This document shows positions 1-10,618 of a stretch of 64,000 nucleotides of DNA, one piece after another. This stretch comes from Patagioenas fasciata (taxonomy: Eukaryota > Chordata > Aves > Columbiformes > Columbidae). The DNA lies in contig NC_092520.1 in assembly GCF_037038585.1 (NCBI RefSeq), forward strand, positions 1,083,001 to 1,147,000. The letters run 5' to 3'. Position numbers and translations under genes: made by a program. Each line of letters starts with the position of its first letter. Position 1 is the first letter of the stretch. Under the pieces are notes generated by a model, which did not search any database, was not told the origin of the DNA, and saw only the letters and a list, made by a program, of their open reading frames with translations.

Positions 1-467
1 ACGTGTGCACGCTCCAAGCATGCGTTAGCTGACTGGATATTGTCCATGTTCACAAGCTGTCCATGCGCCTGAGTCTCACTGCTAATAGGTCTGTTGGTTT
101 ACGCTGTGTTTTCAGCTTTCCGAGGTGGCCTTGAAATTCCTTTGTGCCTCCCTAGTTTAATAACAAATCTCCATCGCATAGAAACCCATCCACACATTAA
201 CTTCAAGAAAATCCCTCAAATCTCCCACACTGATGTACCTTTCAATTTTCTTGGCACGGTGACAACTCATACAGTTGTGATGCTCGCAGGTCTGTCAGCT
301 TTGGACATTATCTAGTGGTATTAAGGCAGAGTGAATTACATTGGTTTAAAGATGTTGTGGCATAAGTTGTATCAGCTATTTTCTACATTGTGTTCAGCGA
401 TTCCCTATCTGTGTTGGGCATTCTTTGTGAATTGAAGTATCCATTATATAACAACAAGAAACTGGAC

Positions 468-2240
468 GATGGTTGTGGTTATACTGTGTGGTTTGGCACT
501 GGTTTACTTCATTATACTGCAGCCGTTAATGAATTTCTGCTCGCTTCTGCTTTACCTTGAAGAACCTCCGTGAGAGACAAAAGAGCAATACAGCTATGTG
601 TTTGCTAATTGATCAAGCGAATCTTTAGAAAGGCTGACGAACAATACTTTTGCTTTCTTACTAGGACAGTTTACAAATGTTTCTGAGAGCCTTGAATATC
701 CTTGGAGCTTTGATAGAACGTTATTAGTAATATCTGCCTTGCCGAATGTGTGTCAGTTTGTGTTAGAGTTAAGAGAAATGAGGTTAAATAGGAGGTTTGC
801 ATATCTTTTTAGTCCTGAGACTTGCATTGCGTCTTTGGAAGCTTTAGCAAAAAGCACTTCTAGCCATTCGAGATGTAGCAAAACAGTAAAAGCTGCTGCT
901 GCCACCCCAATCGCAGACACCGCAGCTTCATGGGCCCAAGCTACAGCTCCTCCGCAAAGCCCGGCTGCCAAGGTCGCTGCCTCCTCAGCTGCTGATAATG
1001 TTACTTCTCCAGCTTCAAAGGCTAACAAGGCAGCCCCTCCTTCCTCACACACTGGACACTGCTGCTGTTGTAACCATAACAACCACTGTGATTATGCCAA
1101 TGCCAGTGATAGTCATTCAGACTCTGGAAATGCATCAAAAGACGGTGAGTCCATATCAGCATCAGTTGCTGGGTGTCAGGAAGTCACAAGGAAGTCTACT
1201 CATGCTGCAGATGATGGCACAGGGGCCACAGGGCCAACATCAGCCCAAGGGGCATCATCAGCACAGGGAGGAGATGAAGTGACCACCACTCAGTCCTTTT
1301 CTCCAGATGAGCTGAGAGATCTGAGAAAAGACTTCAGTCGTCATGAAGGCGAGAATATGGTAACCTGGCTGCTCCAATGCTGGGACAATGGGGCAGAAAC
1401 AATCGAATTGGAAAGTGGTGAAGCCAGGCAGCTGGGATCTCTGTCAAAAGATTCCACCATTGATAGGGCAATTTCAAGAGAGCCTAATGCCACTACCCTC
1501 TGGACCCAACTCCTGACAGCTATGAGAGTAAGATTTCCCTACAAGAAAGATTGTATATGCACATTAGGGAAATGGAATACTATGGAGAGAGGTATCCAGT
1601 TCCTGAGAGAATTAGCTGTGCGAGAGATTATCTGTTTTGGACCAGAGAACCCACAGGGGACAGACCCAGACAGAAACAATTGTACATGACCACCATGGTG
1701 CAGATTTGTACGAAGTGCACCACCTGCATATGCTAAGTCATTGGCATCAGTGACAGGAGTACAAACCATTTCTATCACAATTAAACGGCTCCGGGACTTT
1801 GAGGACAGCCTTGCTGGTTCTCTGCGGGCTTGTGTCTCTGCTGTGGAGAAACCGTGTGAAAAATCTGATGACCAGTTTGAAAAGCTGTTGCAAGAAATAA
1901 AATAACTCAGAGAAGACCTGTACCATCCATGACCCATACGAAACTCATGTTTCAGCTATTAGGAGAAGGCATTTCCAATCTCAAGAGAGAGGACAGAGGC
2001 AGCCCACAAAAAGAGGTTCACTGTGGTTCTTCTTATGTGAGCAGGGAGAAAACATGAACAGGTGGCATGAAAGACCTACCTCAGAACTTCAAGAACGAGT
2101 ACGTGAGATAGAAGGAAAAACTTCTAGGAAAATGGATGCTCCAGTTTACAAAAGGGGCAGAAGAATCACAGAATCACAGATTCTGATGCTCATCAGAACC
2201 TCTAATTCACACCCAGAGACTGTGCAAAACAGGAATTAGA
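468..2240 (+). pseudogene. ERVL-like gag, degraded
   Basis: From about 468 the DNA matches the gag part of the second copy near 62,000. The longest open stretch is 739-1689, with an Ala/Pro/Ser-rich middle, a run of Cys and His residues (GHCCCCNHNNHC), then a charged helical stretch beginning SPDELRDLRKDF. Upstream, copy 1 has TGA where copy 2 has TGG in the same Asn-Trp-Ser context (about 610-620), so the gag N-terminus is interrupted. Beyond 1690 the frame is lost; a coiled-coil-like stretch (about 1740-1905) and a basic stretch (2054-2239) look like the C-terminal part. Retroviral gag encodes the particle shell; this copy cannot make a complete one. Placement as gag rests on position and on the copy-2 match. 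Confidence 0.7.
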
Positions 2241-2260
2241 GGTGCCCTGCCTCCAGCCAG

Positions 2261-2662
2261 GTGGAGGAAAGGGATAACAGAGTTTATTGGACTGTACAGA
2301 TACAATGGCCTGGTACAACACAACCCCAGGAGTACAAAGCTTTGGTGGACACTGGTGCTCAGTGCACGATAATTCCTTCAAACTATAAAGGAATGCAATC
2401 CATCAATACTGTCGGAGTGACTGGAGGATCCCAGGAGCTAACTGTTGTAGAGGCTGAAATGAGCCTAACTGGAAAAAACTGGCAAAAGCATCCCACTGTG
2501 ACTGGTCCAGATGCTCCGTGCATCCTCAGCATAGGCTACCTCAGGAGAGGGTATTTTAAGGACCCAAAAGGGTATAGGTGGGCATTTGGTATAGCAGCTG
2601 TGGACACAGAGACAATTGAACAGCTGATTTGTCTGGTCTTTCAGATGACCCTTCTATTGTAG
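2261..2662 (+). pseudogene. ERVL-like retroviral protease domain
   Basis: This 133-residue open stretch contains the aspartic-protease signature LVDTGAQCTIIPS (catalytic Asp-Thr-Gly about residues 30-32), followed by beta-strand-like segments and a C-terminal ILSIGYLRRGYF stretch in the position of the second conserved block. Retropepsins cleave the gag-pol polyprotein as homodimers. It lies directly between the gag remnant and the RT remnant, as expected for pro. The ATG at 2261 is not necessarily an authentic start, since pro is usually made by frameshift or readthrough. The domain itself is largely intact although its neighbours are broken. Confidence 0.8.
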
Positions 2663-2739
2663 GACTGCTGATGGTTGATGATCAGCAAGTGCCAACTGCT
2701 ACCACGACGGTGCATCGCCGGCAATATCGCACCAATTGA

Positions 2740-3893
2740 GACTCTTTGATTCCTATCCAGAAGCTGATCCGTCAATTGGAAAGCCAGGGTGTGATCAGTA
2801 AGACTTGCTCACCTTTTAACAGCCCAGTTTGGCCAGTGCATCAGTCTAGTGATGAGTGGAGACCAACTGTAGACTGTCGTGGCCTGAATGCTGCTGTGCA
2901 CTGACGTGCTAGAACTGCAATTTGAACTGGAGTCAAAGGCAGCCAAGTGGTATGCTACAATTGACATTGCTGCTAAAGGAATAGAGAAAAATGCATTAGC
3001 AGAGTGCAGGCTGCAGTTCGCTTTCCCCTGGAGTGGCATCCAGTACACACGGAATCACTTGCCCCAAGGGTGGAAACACAGTCCTACCATCTGCCACGGA
3101 CTGATCCAGAACACCCTGGAACAAGGTAAAGCTCCAGAACACTTGCAACATATTGGTCATCGTATGGGGGAAACACAGTGAAAGAAATCTTCGAGAAAGG
3201 TGAGAGAATAATTCATTTTCTTTGGATGCTGGTTTTGCCATAAAACGAAGCAAGGTCAAGGGACCTGCATGAGAGATCCGTTTCTTAGGAATAAATTGGC
3301 AAGATGGCTGCCGTCAGATCCCAGTGGATGTGATCAACAAAACTGCAGCAATGTCTCCACCTACTAATAAAAAGGAGACACAGACTTTCTTGGGCGTTGT
3401 AGGTTTTTGGAGAATGCATATTCCTGACTACAGCCAGATTGTGAGCCCTCTCTATCAAGTGACTCATAAAAAGAACCAATTTGAGTGGGGCCTTGAACAA
3501 CAACAAGCCTTAGAGCAAATTCAGCGTGAGACAACTCATGCGGTGGCCCTTGGAACCGTTCAGACTGGACTAGATGTTAAAAATGTGCTCTACACCACAG
3601 CTGGAGATAATGGACTTACCTGGAGCCTCTGGCAGAAAGCACCAGGAGAAACCCGAGGTCGACCCTTAGGTTTTTGGAGTCAAGGATACAAAGGATCTGA
3701 GGCCAACTATACTCCAACTGAAAAGGAGATACTAGCAGCGTATGAAGGAGTCCGAGTTGCTTCAGAAGTGATGGGCACTGAAGCACAGCTCCTCCTGGCA
3801 CCTCGACTGCCGGTGCTGAGCTGGATGTTCAAAGGGACGGTTCCCTCTACACATCATGCAACAAAGTTACGTGGAGTAAATGGATTGCATTGA
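2740..3893 (+). pseudogene. ERVL-like reverse transcriptase, broken
   Basis: Fragments in order: a finger-domain start with SPFNSPVWPV (about 2810-2840), a palm motif A-like YATIDIAAKG (about 2950-2980), the motif B region with LPQGWKHSPTICHG (about 3060-3105), and an RT thumb/connection piece 3324-3893 with QTFLGVVGFWRMHIPDY. The YXDD catalytic box expected just after the LQHIG stretch (about 3145-3165) is missing and the frame shifts there; stops occur near 2903 and 3180. The enzyme would copy viral RNA into DNA; this copy lacks its active site. The 3' part begins a tether/RNase H-like segment. Confidence 0.8.
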
Positions 3894-4675
3894 TCACGCG
3901 ATGAGCTCAAATTGGAAATCCCAATCACCCAGGGATATTAGAAGTGATTACAGACTGGCCAGAAAGTAAAGACTTTGGGATGTCTCCAGATGAGGAGGAA
4001 GTAACACGTGCTGAAGAAGCACCACCATATAATACACTTCCAGAGACAGAAAAGTAGTACGCACTGTTCACAGGTGGATCCTGCCGTCTTGTAGGAAAAC
4101 ATCAAAGGTGGAAAGCTCCTGTGTGGAGTCCCACACAAGTTACAGAAGCCACTGAAGGACAAGGTGAATCCAGTCAGTTTGCAGCAGTGAAAGCCATCCA
4201 GCTGGCTTTGGGCATTGCTGAAGGAGAAAAGCGGCCAGTACTTTATACTGAATCATGGATGGTAGCAAATGCCTTGTGGCTACAGCAATGGAAGAAAAGC
4301 AACTGGCAGCGCAGAGGTGAAACCATTTGGGCTGCCACACTGTGGCAAGACATTGCTGCTTGGCTAGAGAGCCTGCCTGGGAAAGTTCATCATGTAGATG
4401 CTCATGTACCTAAAAGTCGAGCCACCGAGGAACATCGAAACAACTGGCAAGCAGATCAAGCTGCTAAGATTAAAGTAGCTGAGGTAGATTTGGACTGGCA
4501 ACATAAAGGTGAACTTTTCCTAGCTCAGTGGGGCCATGATGCTTCAGGGCATCAAGGTAGAGATGCGACATATAAATGGGCTTGCGATCAAGGGGTGGAC
4601 TTAACTATGGACACTATTTCACGGGTTATTCATGAATGTGAAACTTGTGCCAAAATCAAAAAGCTAAACAATTAA
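3894..4675 (+). pseudogene. ERVL-like RNase H and integrase zinc-binding region
   Basis: After a short disrupted stretch (3894-4120), the reading frame from 4121 carries an RNase H-like block (GQGESSQFAAVKAIQLALG, then a YTESWMVANAL stretch where the family has an acidic residue followed by Ser-Trp) and then the integrase N-terminal zinc-binding module: His-X-His-like residues in GHDASGHQGRD and a C-terminal CETCAKIKK (Cys-X2-Cys). RNase H removes the RNA strand during reverse transcription; the zinc module helps integrase multimerise. A stop at about 4673 separates this frame from the core domain. Confidence 0.8.
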
Positions 4676-4687
4676 AACCTGTATGGT

Positions 4688-5400
4688 ATGGGGGGGTGGT
4701 GGTTTAAGTATAAGTATGGAGAGGCTTGGCAGATTGATTACATTACACTTCCACAAACAGGTCAAGGTAAGCGTTATGTACTTACAACGGTGGAAGCAAC
4801 CACCGGATGGTTGGAAGCACATGCCGTACCCCATGCTATGGCTCGAAATGCTATATTGGGCCTTGAAAAGCAAGTCCTTTGGCGACACAGTATGCCAGAA
4901 AGAATTGAATCAGACAATGGTGCTCATTTCAAAAACAGTCTTATAGACAATTGGGCCAAACAACATAGTATTGAGTGGGTATATCATATTCCATATCATG
5001 CACCAGCCTCTGGAAAAACTGAAAGGTACAATGGTTTGTAAAAACTACACTAAAGGCACTGGGTGCTGCAACCTTTAAAAACTGGGATTCACATTTAGCA
5101 AAAGCCACTTGGTTGGTCAACACCAGGGGATCAACCAATCGAGCCGGGCCTGCCCAATCAGAAATTCTATGGACTGTAGGAGGAGATAAAGTCCCTGTAG
5201 TACACATGAAAAATATGTTAGGAAAGGCAGTCTGGGTTACTCCTGCCTCAGGCAAAGGCAAGCCCATTCGTGGGATTGTTTTTGCCTAGGTACCTGGCAG
5301 CACCTGATGGGTGATGCTTAAGGATGAAGAAGTCCGGTGTGTACCTCAAGGGTATTGGATTTTAGGTGAAAATATTCAATACTGAACTGCGTGATGTTAA
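4688..5400 (+). pseudogene. ERVL-like integrase core and C-terminal domain
   Basis: The frame opens with a YKYGEAWQIDYITLPQ stretch containing the first catalytic Asp, continues to ESDNGAHFKN (second catalytic Asp) and SGKTERYNG (catalytic Glu), giving the D,D-35-E arrangement of retroviral integrases. A TAA at 5039-5041 stops the frame just after the Glu. Beyond it the same frame continues with TTLKALGAATFKNWDSH and a basic C-terminal part containing HMKNMLGKAVWV and VRCVPQGYWILG, the SH3-like DNA-binding tail. The core is well preserved, but the stop disables the protein. No env follows. Confidence 0.85.
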
Positions 5401-5725
5401 TTGCCATACTAACAGTGTTTAATAAGTGTCTTTCAGATCAAGACAGTGGTGATGAAACCAGAGCTAGCTTCTTCGAGTGGCGCCTGACAACCCATAAGCA
5501 ATGGTCATGAGATGCAATAGATGTACCATTTTTCCTGCCCTGGGAGACTGTTGTGATAAATGAACTTAATTAAACTTTTCAAAGGACAGTCCATGGATTA
5601 AGAAAATTTTGAATTACTGCTGTGTATATATATATATATATATGCATATATATATACTGTAGTAGTGATTAATTAGATTGATAAGGTTTAAGTATACCAT
5701 GAATGCCATGTTATAAGGGGTGGAA
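5401..5725 (+). other. Non-coding 3' region of the ERVL-like provirus
   Basis: Between the end of integrase and the LTR lie about 325 bases without an open frame or env motif. They contain a short TA microsatellite and end in a purine-richer stretch (AAGGGGTGGAA) that could be the polypurine tract. Confidence 0.6.
5622..5656. repeat. TA dinucleotide microsatellite
   Basis: An interrupted run of TA repeats (TATATATATA, broken by GCATA), about 35 bases, inside the non-coding tail of the ERVL-like element. Confidence 0.9.
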
Positions 5726-6389
5726 TGTCCTGGTTTTGTTAAAAACAAGTTTATCTTTTCGTGAATTTGCCTTTTTAGTGAATTTTAGTGAATAAAGCCT
5801 TCTTATTAGCTGCATTTTCCTGAAAAGCCAGATAAATGTTTTGGTAGACATAGCGATGGAATGCGAGGTCACTGATGAGGATGGATGCAGATCTCGTGAG
5901 AGGGGCAACAAGAAACAGGTGACCTAAAACTGACCAACTGAAGCATTCCATCCCATTCCTGTGATACTTTATATAAAAGTGGGAGATCACGAGGATCTCG
6001 TCCCTTTTCCTTATGGCCGACATCAGGAGGGGACCTTGTGAGTCATCCCTGCAAACTAAGGCCTAGTGACAGACTGAATCCGGTTCCGGTTGGCTGCAGA
6101 ATTCAGTCCAGGACTTCGGGTGCCAGCCCTACATCTGCCGAAGCAGTTGCTGGGACTTTCAAGATTGGTTTTGTATATTTCATATTATTTTCTCTATTTT
6201 TATCGGTAGCATTAGTTAAACATTTTTAATATTTCCAGCTCTCTTCTCTCGGTCCTTCTGTCCCTCCCCATCGCCTGTCCATAGTGGGAAGTGGGGAAAG
6301 GGAGAGGCTGAAGGGGGAAAAGGGGGGAGAGGGGGTTAACAACACATCTGCCACTGTTTCATTGTGACCCTGCAATCAAAACCTCGACA
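5726..6389 (+). mobile_element. 3' LTR of the ERVL-like provirus (664 bp)
   Basis: Starts TGTCCTGGTTTTG and ends CTCGACA, with TG...CA termini. The same sequence recurs at 62,679-63,347, which fixes both edges. It contains a TATATAAAAGTGG promoter-like stretch near 5970-5982 and a conserved GAGATCACGAGGATCTCG palindrome just after it, also present in the related LTR at 48,812. Confidence 0.9.
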
Positions 6390-6868
6390 ACATTCTATTA
6401 CTTTTCATCTTCTGGTGCCCTGCCAGCTGGGAGGGGGCACAGCCAGGACAGCTGTCCCAAAGCGGCCAAAGGCTTATTCCATACCATCTGACATCATGAT
6501 CAGTATGGAAACTGGGGGAAATGGCTGGGGGAACTGCAGCTCCGGGTCTGGCTGGTCATCGGTCAGTGAGTGGTGAGCAATTGTGTTGTGTATGACTTGT
6601 TTTGTTCATTCTTACATCATCATCATTATCATTATTCCTTTCCTCTTCTATCCTATTAAACTGCCTTTATCTCAACCCATGAGTATTACACAGATCACTG
6701 GATGAGCCAAATTTAAGTTTTGCATTAATCATTTAGCGTAAATAAGTACATTTCAAATAAACTAATCACTTAGAAAATAAATTGTGTTATTTTTAAGTAT
6801 ACTGTCTGCTTTGTGTTACTTAGTAGCTAAATTTGCTGGAATCTTCAACTGTGTGGTGTTGTCCTGTT
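6390..6868 (+). other. 3'-flank remnant of an upstream zinc-finger unit
   Basis: From the end of the ERVL LTR the sequence matches the region downstream of all three zinc-finger genes: first the distal part of an LTR (CTGGTGCCCTGCCAGC, then GAGCAATTGTGTTG), then the shared non-repeat flank starting near 6680 (compare 13,225 and 22,440). The coding part of this unit is not in the window; the ERVL provirus sits where it would begin. An additional zinc-finger gene probably existed or exists to the left. Confidence 0.7.
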
Positions 6869-6896
6869 TTTTTAACAGTGGACATTATTGCACAGG

Positions 6897-7530
6897 TGTC
6901 ACCGTTTACTGTAGGGCAAAAATAGACAACAGGTGCTCTCTGTTAACCCCCCACCCTCCCCACTAAGGAAAGGAAATAGGAGGAAAATGGAGAAAGACTT
7001 ACAAGTTGGAAAAGTTAAAAATGCTTTAGCAATGCTACTAATAAATAGAGAAAATAATACAGAATATACAAAACCAATCTTGAATTTCCAGGGGTAGCGC
7101 AGCCTCAGTGCAGCTGGCATCGCTGCAGCAGCTGCAGGGCAGCACCAGGAAGTCCTGGGCTGGATTCCACAGTAAATCGGAACTGGATTCAGGGATGCAG
7201 AGGGTGGAGCTATGCCTTGGATCACAGGTACGACAAGAAGGGTCCTCTTCAGATGCCAGCCATGGTTGAAGAGAGCAAGACCCTTGTGGTCTCCCGATTT
7301 TATAGGGTGTATGATGTGTATGGGATGGAATACTTAGTTGGTCAATTTTAGTCATCTGTTTTGTTTGCCCCTCCTTGCAAATACGCCCCTTTCACTTATG
7401 GGACATGCAAAATTTATCAGTAGCCTTGGCTGCCATAACAATAACTCTAAACCTGGGCCTCTTCTATACACCATTGCTACTGTTACCCGCTCTGGAGCAA
7501 ACAGTGCCTGAAAAACGATTGACATGATAA
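6897..7530 (-). mobile_element. ERVL-type LTR, minus strand
   Basis: The reverse complement matches the LTR at 48,812-49,377 and, more loosely, that at 5726-6389 (shared TTTGTATATT, ACCAACTAAGTATTCCATCCC and GGAGATCACG blocks). The 3' end (TGTCACC on + at 6897) is clear; the 5' end is not recognisable beyond about 7530. No coding part accompanies it, so it is a solo or truncated LTR. Confidence 0.7.
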
Positions 7531-8320
7531 ATGCGTCTTAGCCATCTGCAAAATTAGAAAATATTTAAGATAAATGTTTATTGACCGCCTGCAAAATAAG
7601 GGGATATTTTTCAAGTTTCAGATGTTCCAAAATGGAGACAGAAGATTCAATAATACATTGTGTAGGAAGAGGGTGCTTAGATTATATTTAACTAGAAATT
7701 AATAGATGTATTGTAACTAAGCTACTAGCAAATTACTTACGTAAATGTGTACAATTATGCCTACGTGAGGAGCTGCAGACATGGAAAAGTCAGTCAGGGG
7801 ACACAAGAAAAGAACCTTGAATGCTCCCCACCCAAGAGACTACAGTACCTGTTAGGGACGCTGGATAGCAGCAAAAATGGTGAAATAACTACGTGCACAG
7901 CAACCTTGTGTTCATGAAGTAAAGATGCATTGTATATAAAAAAATTTCCAAAACTGTAATTACTATGCAATTAAAGTGTGAATATAAACAACACAAGACC
8001 ATCCAGCCGTTGGAAGCATTTCCGGTGGAGAATCCCAAGTGAAAGCCCACTGCTGCTAATGAATAATGCCCGCTTAACAGGATAATTGCCTTTGCTGATA
8101 AATTTAACAGGGTGGAGCAGCACGACTGCACCTCCCGTGTGTAATACAGGGAAGTTTCAGTTGTTGCTGAGTAGTCAAGGACTTTTCAGCTTCAGTCACC
8201 AGCTGCCCCTGCTTCACAGACACCACCTTCATCTTATGACACACCCTACTGACATTGACCCAGAGTCCCACTGACACCTCAGCAACCTGCTCGCCCCCCC
8301 GGGCATGACTTACATGTGCC
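7531..8320. other. No gene recognised
   Basis: AT-rich sequence without a convincing open frame, RNA gene or repeat that I recognise. Near 8120-8137 a short stretch (CGACTGCACCTCCCGTG) resembles the core of the zinc-finger promoters downstream, but homology does not extend. Confidence 0.5.
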
Positions 8321-8544
8321 TCAGTGCCCGAACATGTAGCCAGGAATCCATTTCCCGAAAGGTCTAGCGCCCCCTTCCCCTCCACCGCTGGGCACTCTCC
8401 CGGGGTACCCCGCAGGGCCCCCTCGTTCCGGCTGCCGCCCGCCCCAAACCCCACCAGGACGGCAGGGACCCGGAATCGGACTCTCGCACCCGCAGCTTCG
8501 GACAACGGCGGCTGCAGCACCGGCGGGGAGGAGGACGGGGTACC

Positions 8545-9050
8545 CGTGTGGCCAGGGCTGGCGGGCAGGGCCAGGGGCCGCAAGGACACAGCGGTGCTGC
8601 CGGTGCCCGCCCCCCCGAGCCGAGCGGGGCGGAGCGGCAGGACTACACCTCCCGTGCTGCACCGGCGGCGGGCGGCCCTCCCGGGCTGACGCTGCCGGCG
8701 GCTCCCGGCGCCGCCTTTGTCCGTGCCGGGCTGGCGGCGCGGCCCCGGCGCAGGTAGGGGCGGCGGGCGGCCCCGGGAGGGGACCCCGGCCCCGACGGCC
8801 TCTCCCGTGCTCTCCCCTCCGCCGGCCGCCCCCCAGCCCTGCCGGACCCCCCCGGACTCCCCTTAGGGCCCGGCTCCCCCCGGCGCTCCGGCCTTTCCCC
8901 GGCTCGCCCCGTGGCCCCCGTGCAACGCGGACACGCTGCTCCGTGTCCCAGCCGCCCGGGCCCCCTGGATCCGGCCCTGGCGGCCCCGGCGCTGGGAAGG
9001 GCTGGGCTGGGGCCGGGCCGGGTGCTCAGCCCCCGGGACACCCCGCACAT
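8545..9050 (+). promoter_or_regulatory. CpG-island promoter and exon 1, zinc-finger unit 1
   Basis: A very GC-rich, CpG-dense block almost identical to blocks at 18,361, 25,239 and 35,545. It contains a GGGGCGGAGCGG GC box and, at 8642-8659, ACTACACCTCCCGTGCTG, resembling the ZNF143/SBF site core ACTACAnnTCCC. A strong splice donor CGGCGCAG/GTAGGG follows at 8753/8754 and is preserved in all four copies, so exon 1 (non-coding) should end there. The reading frames crossing this region are by-products of GC richness. Confidence 0.75.
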
Positions 9051-9194
9051 CTTCCTGCTGCCCTTGTGGGGCACCGGGGGAAGATTTGAGTGCTCAGGAG
9101 CTTCCAAACCTGCTTTTTCTCGTGGCTCGTTCTCACCATTATCTGAACCAACCAGGTCGGTGGGCGATGCTCTTTGTTTCGATCCTTTTCCCAG

Positions 9195-9448
9195 TAGCTG
9201 TGAAGGCTCGGGGTGCAGGGAAGGCAGCTGTGGACAGGTGAGTGAACTTGTGCCCCAGATTTTTCATGAAAATGTTGTGCTTGCAGGGACCGTCTGTCCT
9301 CGCTGCTCCTGTGCAGCTGGTGACGGGACAGGCAGCTCCTGTGGAATCCGGAGCATCCCGCCTCCCTCTTCCCGGATCAAAACCTGCAGGGGCCTCCATC
9401 TCCCCGCCGAGAGCAGCGACGCGCCGGGCTCCAGGCTGCTGCGGCAAG
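9195..9448 (+). other. Putative 5' UTR exons of unit 1
   Basis: Two small exons are supported by splice-site conservation in the four copies. The first is 9195-9237, after acceptor TTTTCCCAG and before donor GGACAG/GTGAGT. The second is 9287-9448, after acceptor GTGCTTGCAG and before donor GGCAAG/GTGGGG. The reading frame of the second differs between copies because unit 2 has a one-base deletion, so it is most likely untranslated. Confidence 0.5.
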
Positions 9449-9997
9449 GTGGGGGTCAGGCACGGCCCCGGCTCTGGGGACACCACGGGCTGGGGTTGCT
9501 GTGGTTGATTCCATGGTGCAGCAGCTGCAAAACAGCTCACAGGACCAGCTGGGTTGGGAGTCTGATTGGTGTGGAGTGCTGCCGGAGAGAAGTGGTTTGA
9601 GACCCGGTGCGGTGCAGGGTGCTCCCGTTCCTGCCCGCTGAGCCGCACCACGGGCAGGGGCAGGCAGGAGCGTGCCTGCTGCCAGGCCTCGGGCCAGGCC
9701 TTGTGTCACGGTGCTGTGTCTGGTCCTGGTGGGTGATCTGGCTTATGAGACAGGTGAGAGACAGGGCATAGTCCCCACTGCTCTGGCGTGGGTCCATAAT
9801 CTTGCACGAGCAGGGGAAACCTGCCTCTGGGCCACCCAGCCCTGCCCCTCTCCTGGCACAGCCAGTGGGGTGACCCTCCAACCCAGGGACCTGCTGAATG
9901 AGTCCCACTGTGCTGTGGTGACCATGCTGTACTGCCTGGCTGTGCCAACACCACCCCTCTGCCTTCACAAGATGCTCTGAGCTCTCCTGGCACTGCC

Positions 9998-10020
9998 CTG
10001 GGGAGACCAGAGCCTTGCCA
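9998..10020 (+). other. Deletion scar where the KRAB-A exon should be
   Basis: Units 2 and 3 continue from the GCTCTTCCAGCGCTGCCC-type sequence through a start-type exon and the KRAB-A exon to GGCAGCCTC. In unit 1, CACTGCCCTGGGGAGACC runs almost directly into the sequence equivalent to the far side, with about 400 bases gone, including the 127-bp KRAB-A exon. Confidence 0.75.
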
Positions 10021-10055
10021 GACAGCTTCTTGTGGAGAGTTTTCCTGGGAGAGAA

Positions 10056-10322
10056 AGTAGCCCATTTCTGTTGGAAGGGACCAACAATGGCTAACTAGTC
10101 CTACTGCTCAGCCCTTTCAGGGCTGACCACAAGTTGCAATGTGTTTTTCAGGGTTTTGTCCAAACGTCTCTCAAACAGGGACAGGCTTGGGGTATCGACC
10201 TCCTCTCTAGGCAGCCTGTTCCAGGGTTTGACCACCCCCTCAGCACAGAAATGCTTCCTCACATCCAGTCTAAACCTCCCAGGCGCAGCTCTGAGCTGTT
10301 CCCAGGTGTCCTGTCTGCAGCA
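10056..10322 (-). mobile_element. CR1 LINE 3' fragment in intron, unit 1
   Basis: On the minus strand this reads as a CR1 3' region (for example CTGGAACAGGCTGCC, and GGGGTGGTCAAACCC). The same insertion is present at 20,252 and 37,088, so it entered the intron before the units were duplicated. Confidence 0.85.
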
Positions 10323-10510
10323 GAGTGGCCGAGGTGACGGGGGCGAGGCGAGAGGAGGCTGTAGGGGCAGGGATGTGGGGGCTGAAGCCGCAGCCTGGCA
10401 GGGGCAGGAGAGAGGAGCGGGGTGGGGGGGATGCTGGGGCTGTGGGTGCGGGGCCGGTGCTGCTGTCCCGGCAGTGCGGGAGAGGGGGCTTCTCTCTGTG
10501 CCCCGGACAG

Positions 10511-10618
10511 GCTGGGCCAGCGACAAACCAGAGATCATCTGCAAGATGGAGCGAGAAGAGACACCGTGCGAGCCGGACCCCCCTGAGGAAAGGCAGAGAC
10601 ATCAGACCCCTATGCCAG
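10511..10618 (+). CDS. KRAB-B box exon, zinc-finger unit 1
   Basis: A 108-bp exon bounded by acceptor CCCCGGACAG and donor CCAG/GTGAGT. In the phase used by the sister genes it encodes GWASDKPEIICKMEREE, then a Pro/Glu/Arg-rich tail, matching the KRAB-B box pattern in which Gly-aromatic is followed by Ser-X-Lys-Pro and an acidic stretch. KRAB-B alone does not recruit TRIM28 but supports KRAB-A. In this unit the KRAB-A exon is deleted, so the exon may be spliced to a 5' exon, with translation possibly starting at the internal ATG at 10,546. Its donor phase joins in frame to the finger exon. Confidence 0.7.

Larger units (their letters stand above)
1..6389 (+). mobile_element. ERVL-like endogenous retrovirus, 5' end outside window
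   Basis: The order gag, protease, reverse transcriptase, RNase H, integrase, 3' LTR is readable on the + strand, with no envelope gene between integrase and the LTR. Absence of env and the LTR start TGTCCTGGTTTTG fit the class III (ERVL) group of birds. No 5' LTR is visible, so the element either starts before the window or has lost its 5' end. Every gene carries stops or frameshifts, so this is a dead copy. Bases 1-467 show no recognisable domain; they precede the part shared with the second copy at 61,903-63,347 and may be leader or unrelated flank. The right edge abuts a remnant of a zinc-finger gene unit, into which the provirus probably inserted. Confidence 0.85.

Noticed and set aside
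94-315. 73-codon frame at the window start
   Set aside because: No domain, no Kozak-like context, and it lies in the unassigned leader next to a dead provirus.
9287-9448. Second 5' exon as coding sequence
   Set aside because: A one-base deletion in unit 2 changes its frame while splice sites are kept, so it is better read as UTR.
8324-9600. Several Pro/Arg/Gly-rich frames in CpG islands (also 18.3-19.4, 25.2-26.5 and 35.3-36.4 kb)
   Set aside because: GC-rich DNA has few stops. Frames shift between the four copies and cross the conserved splice donor.
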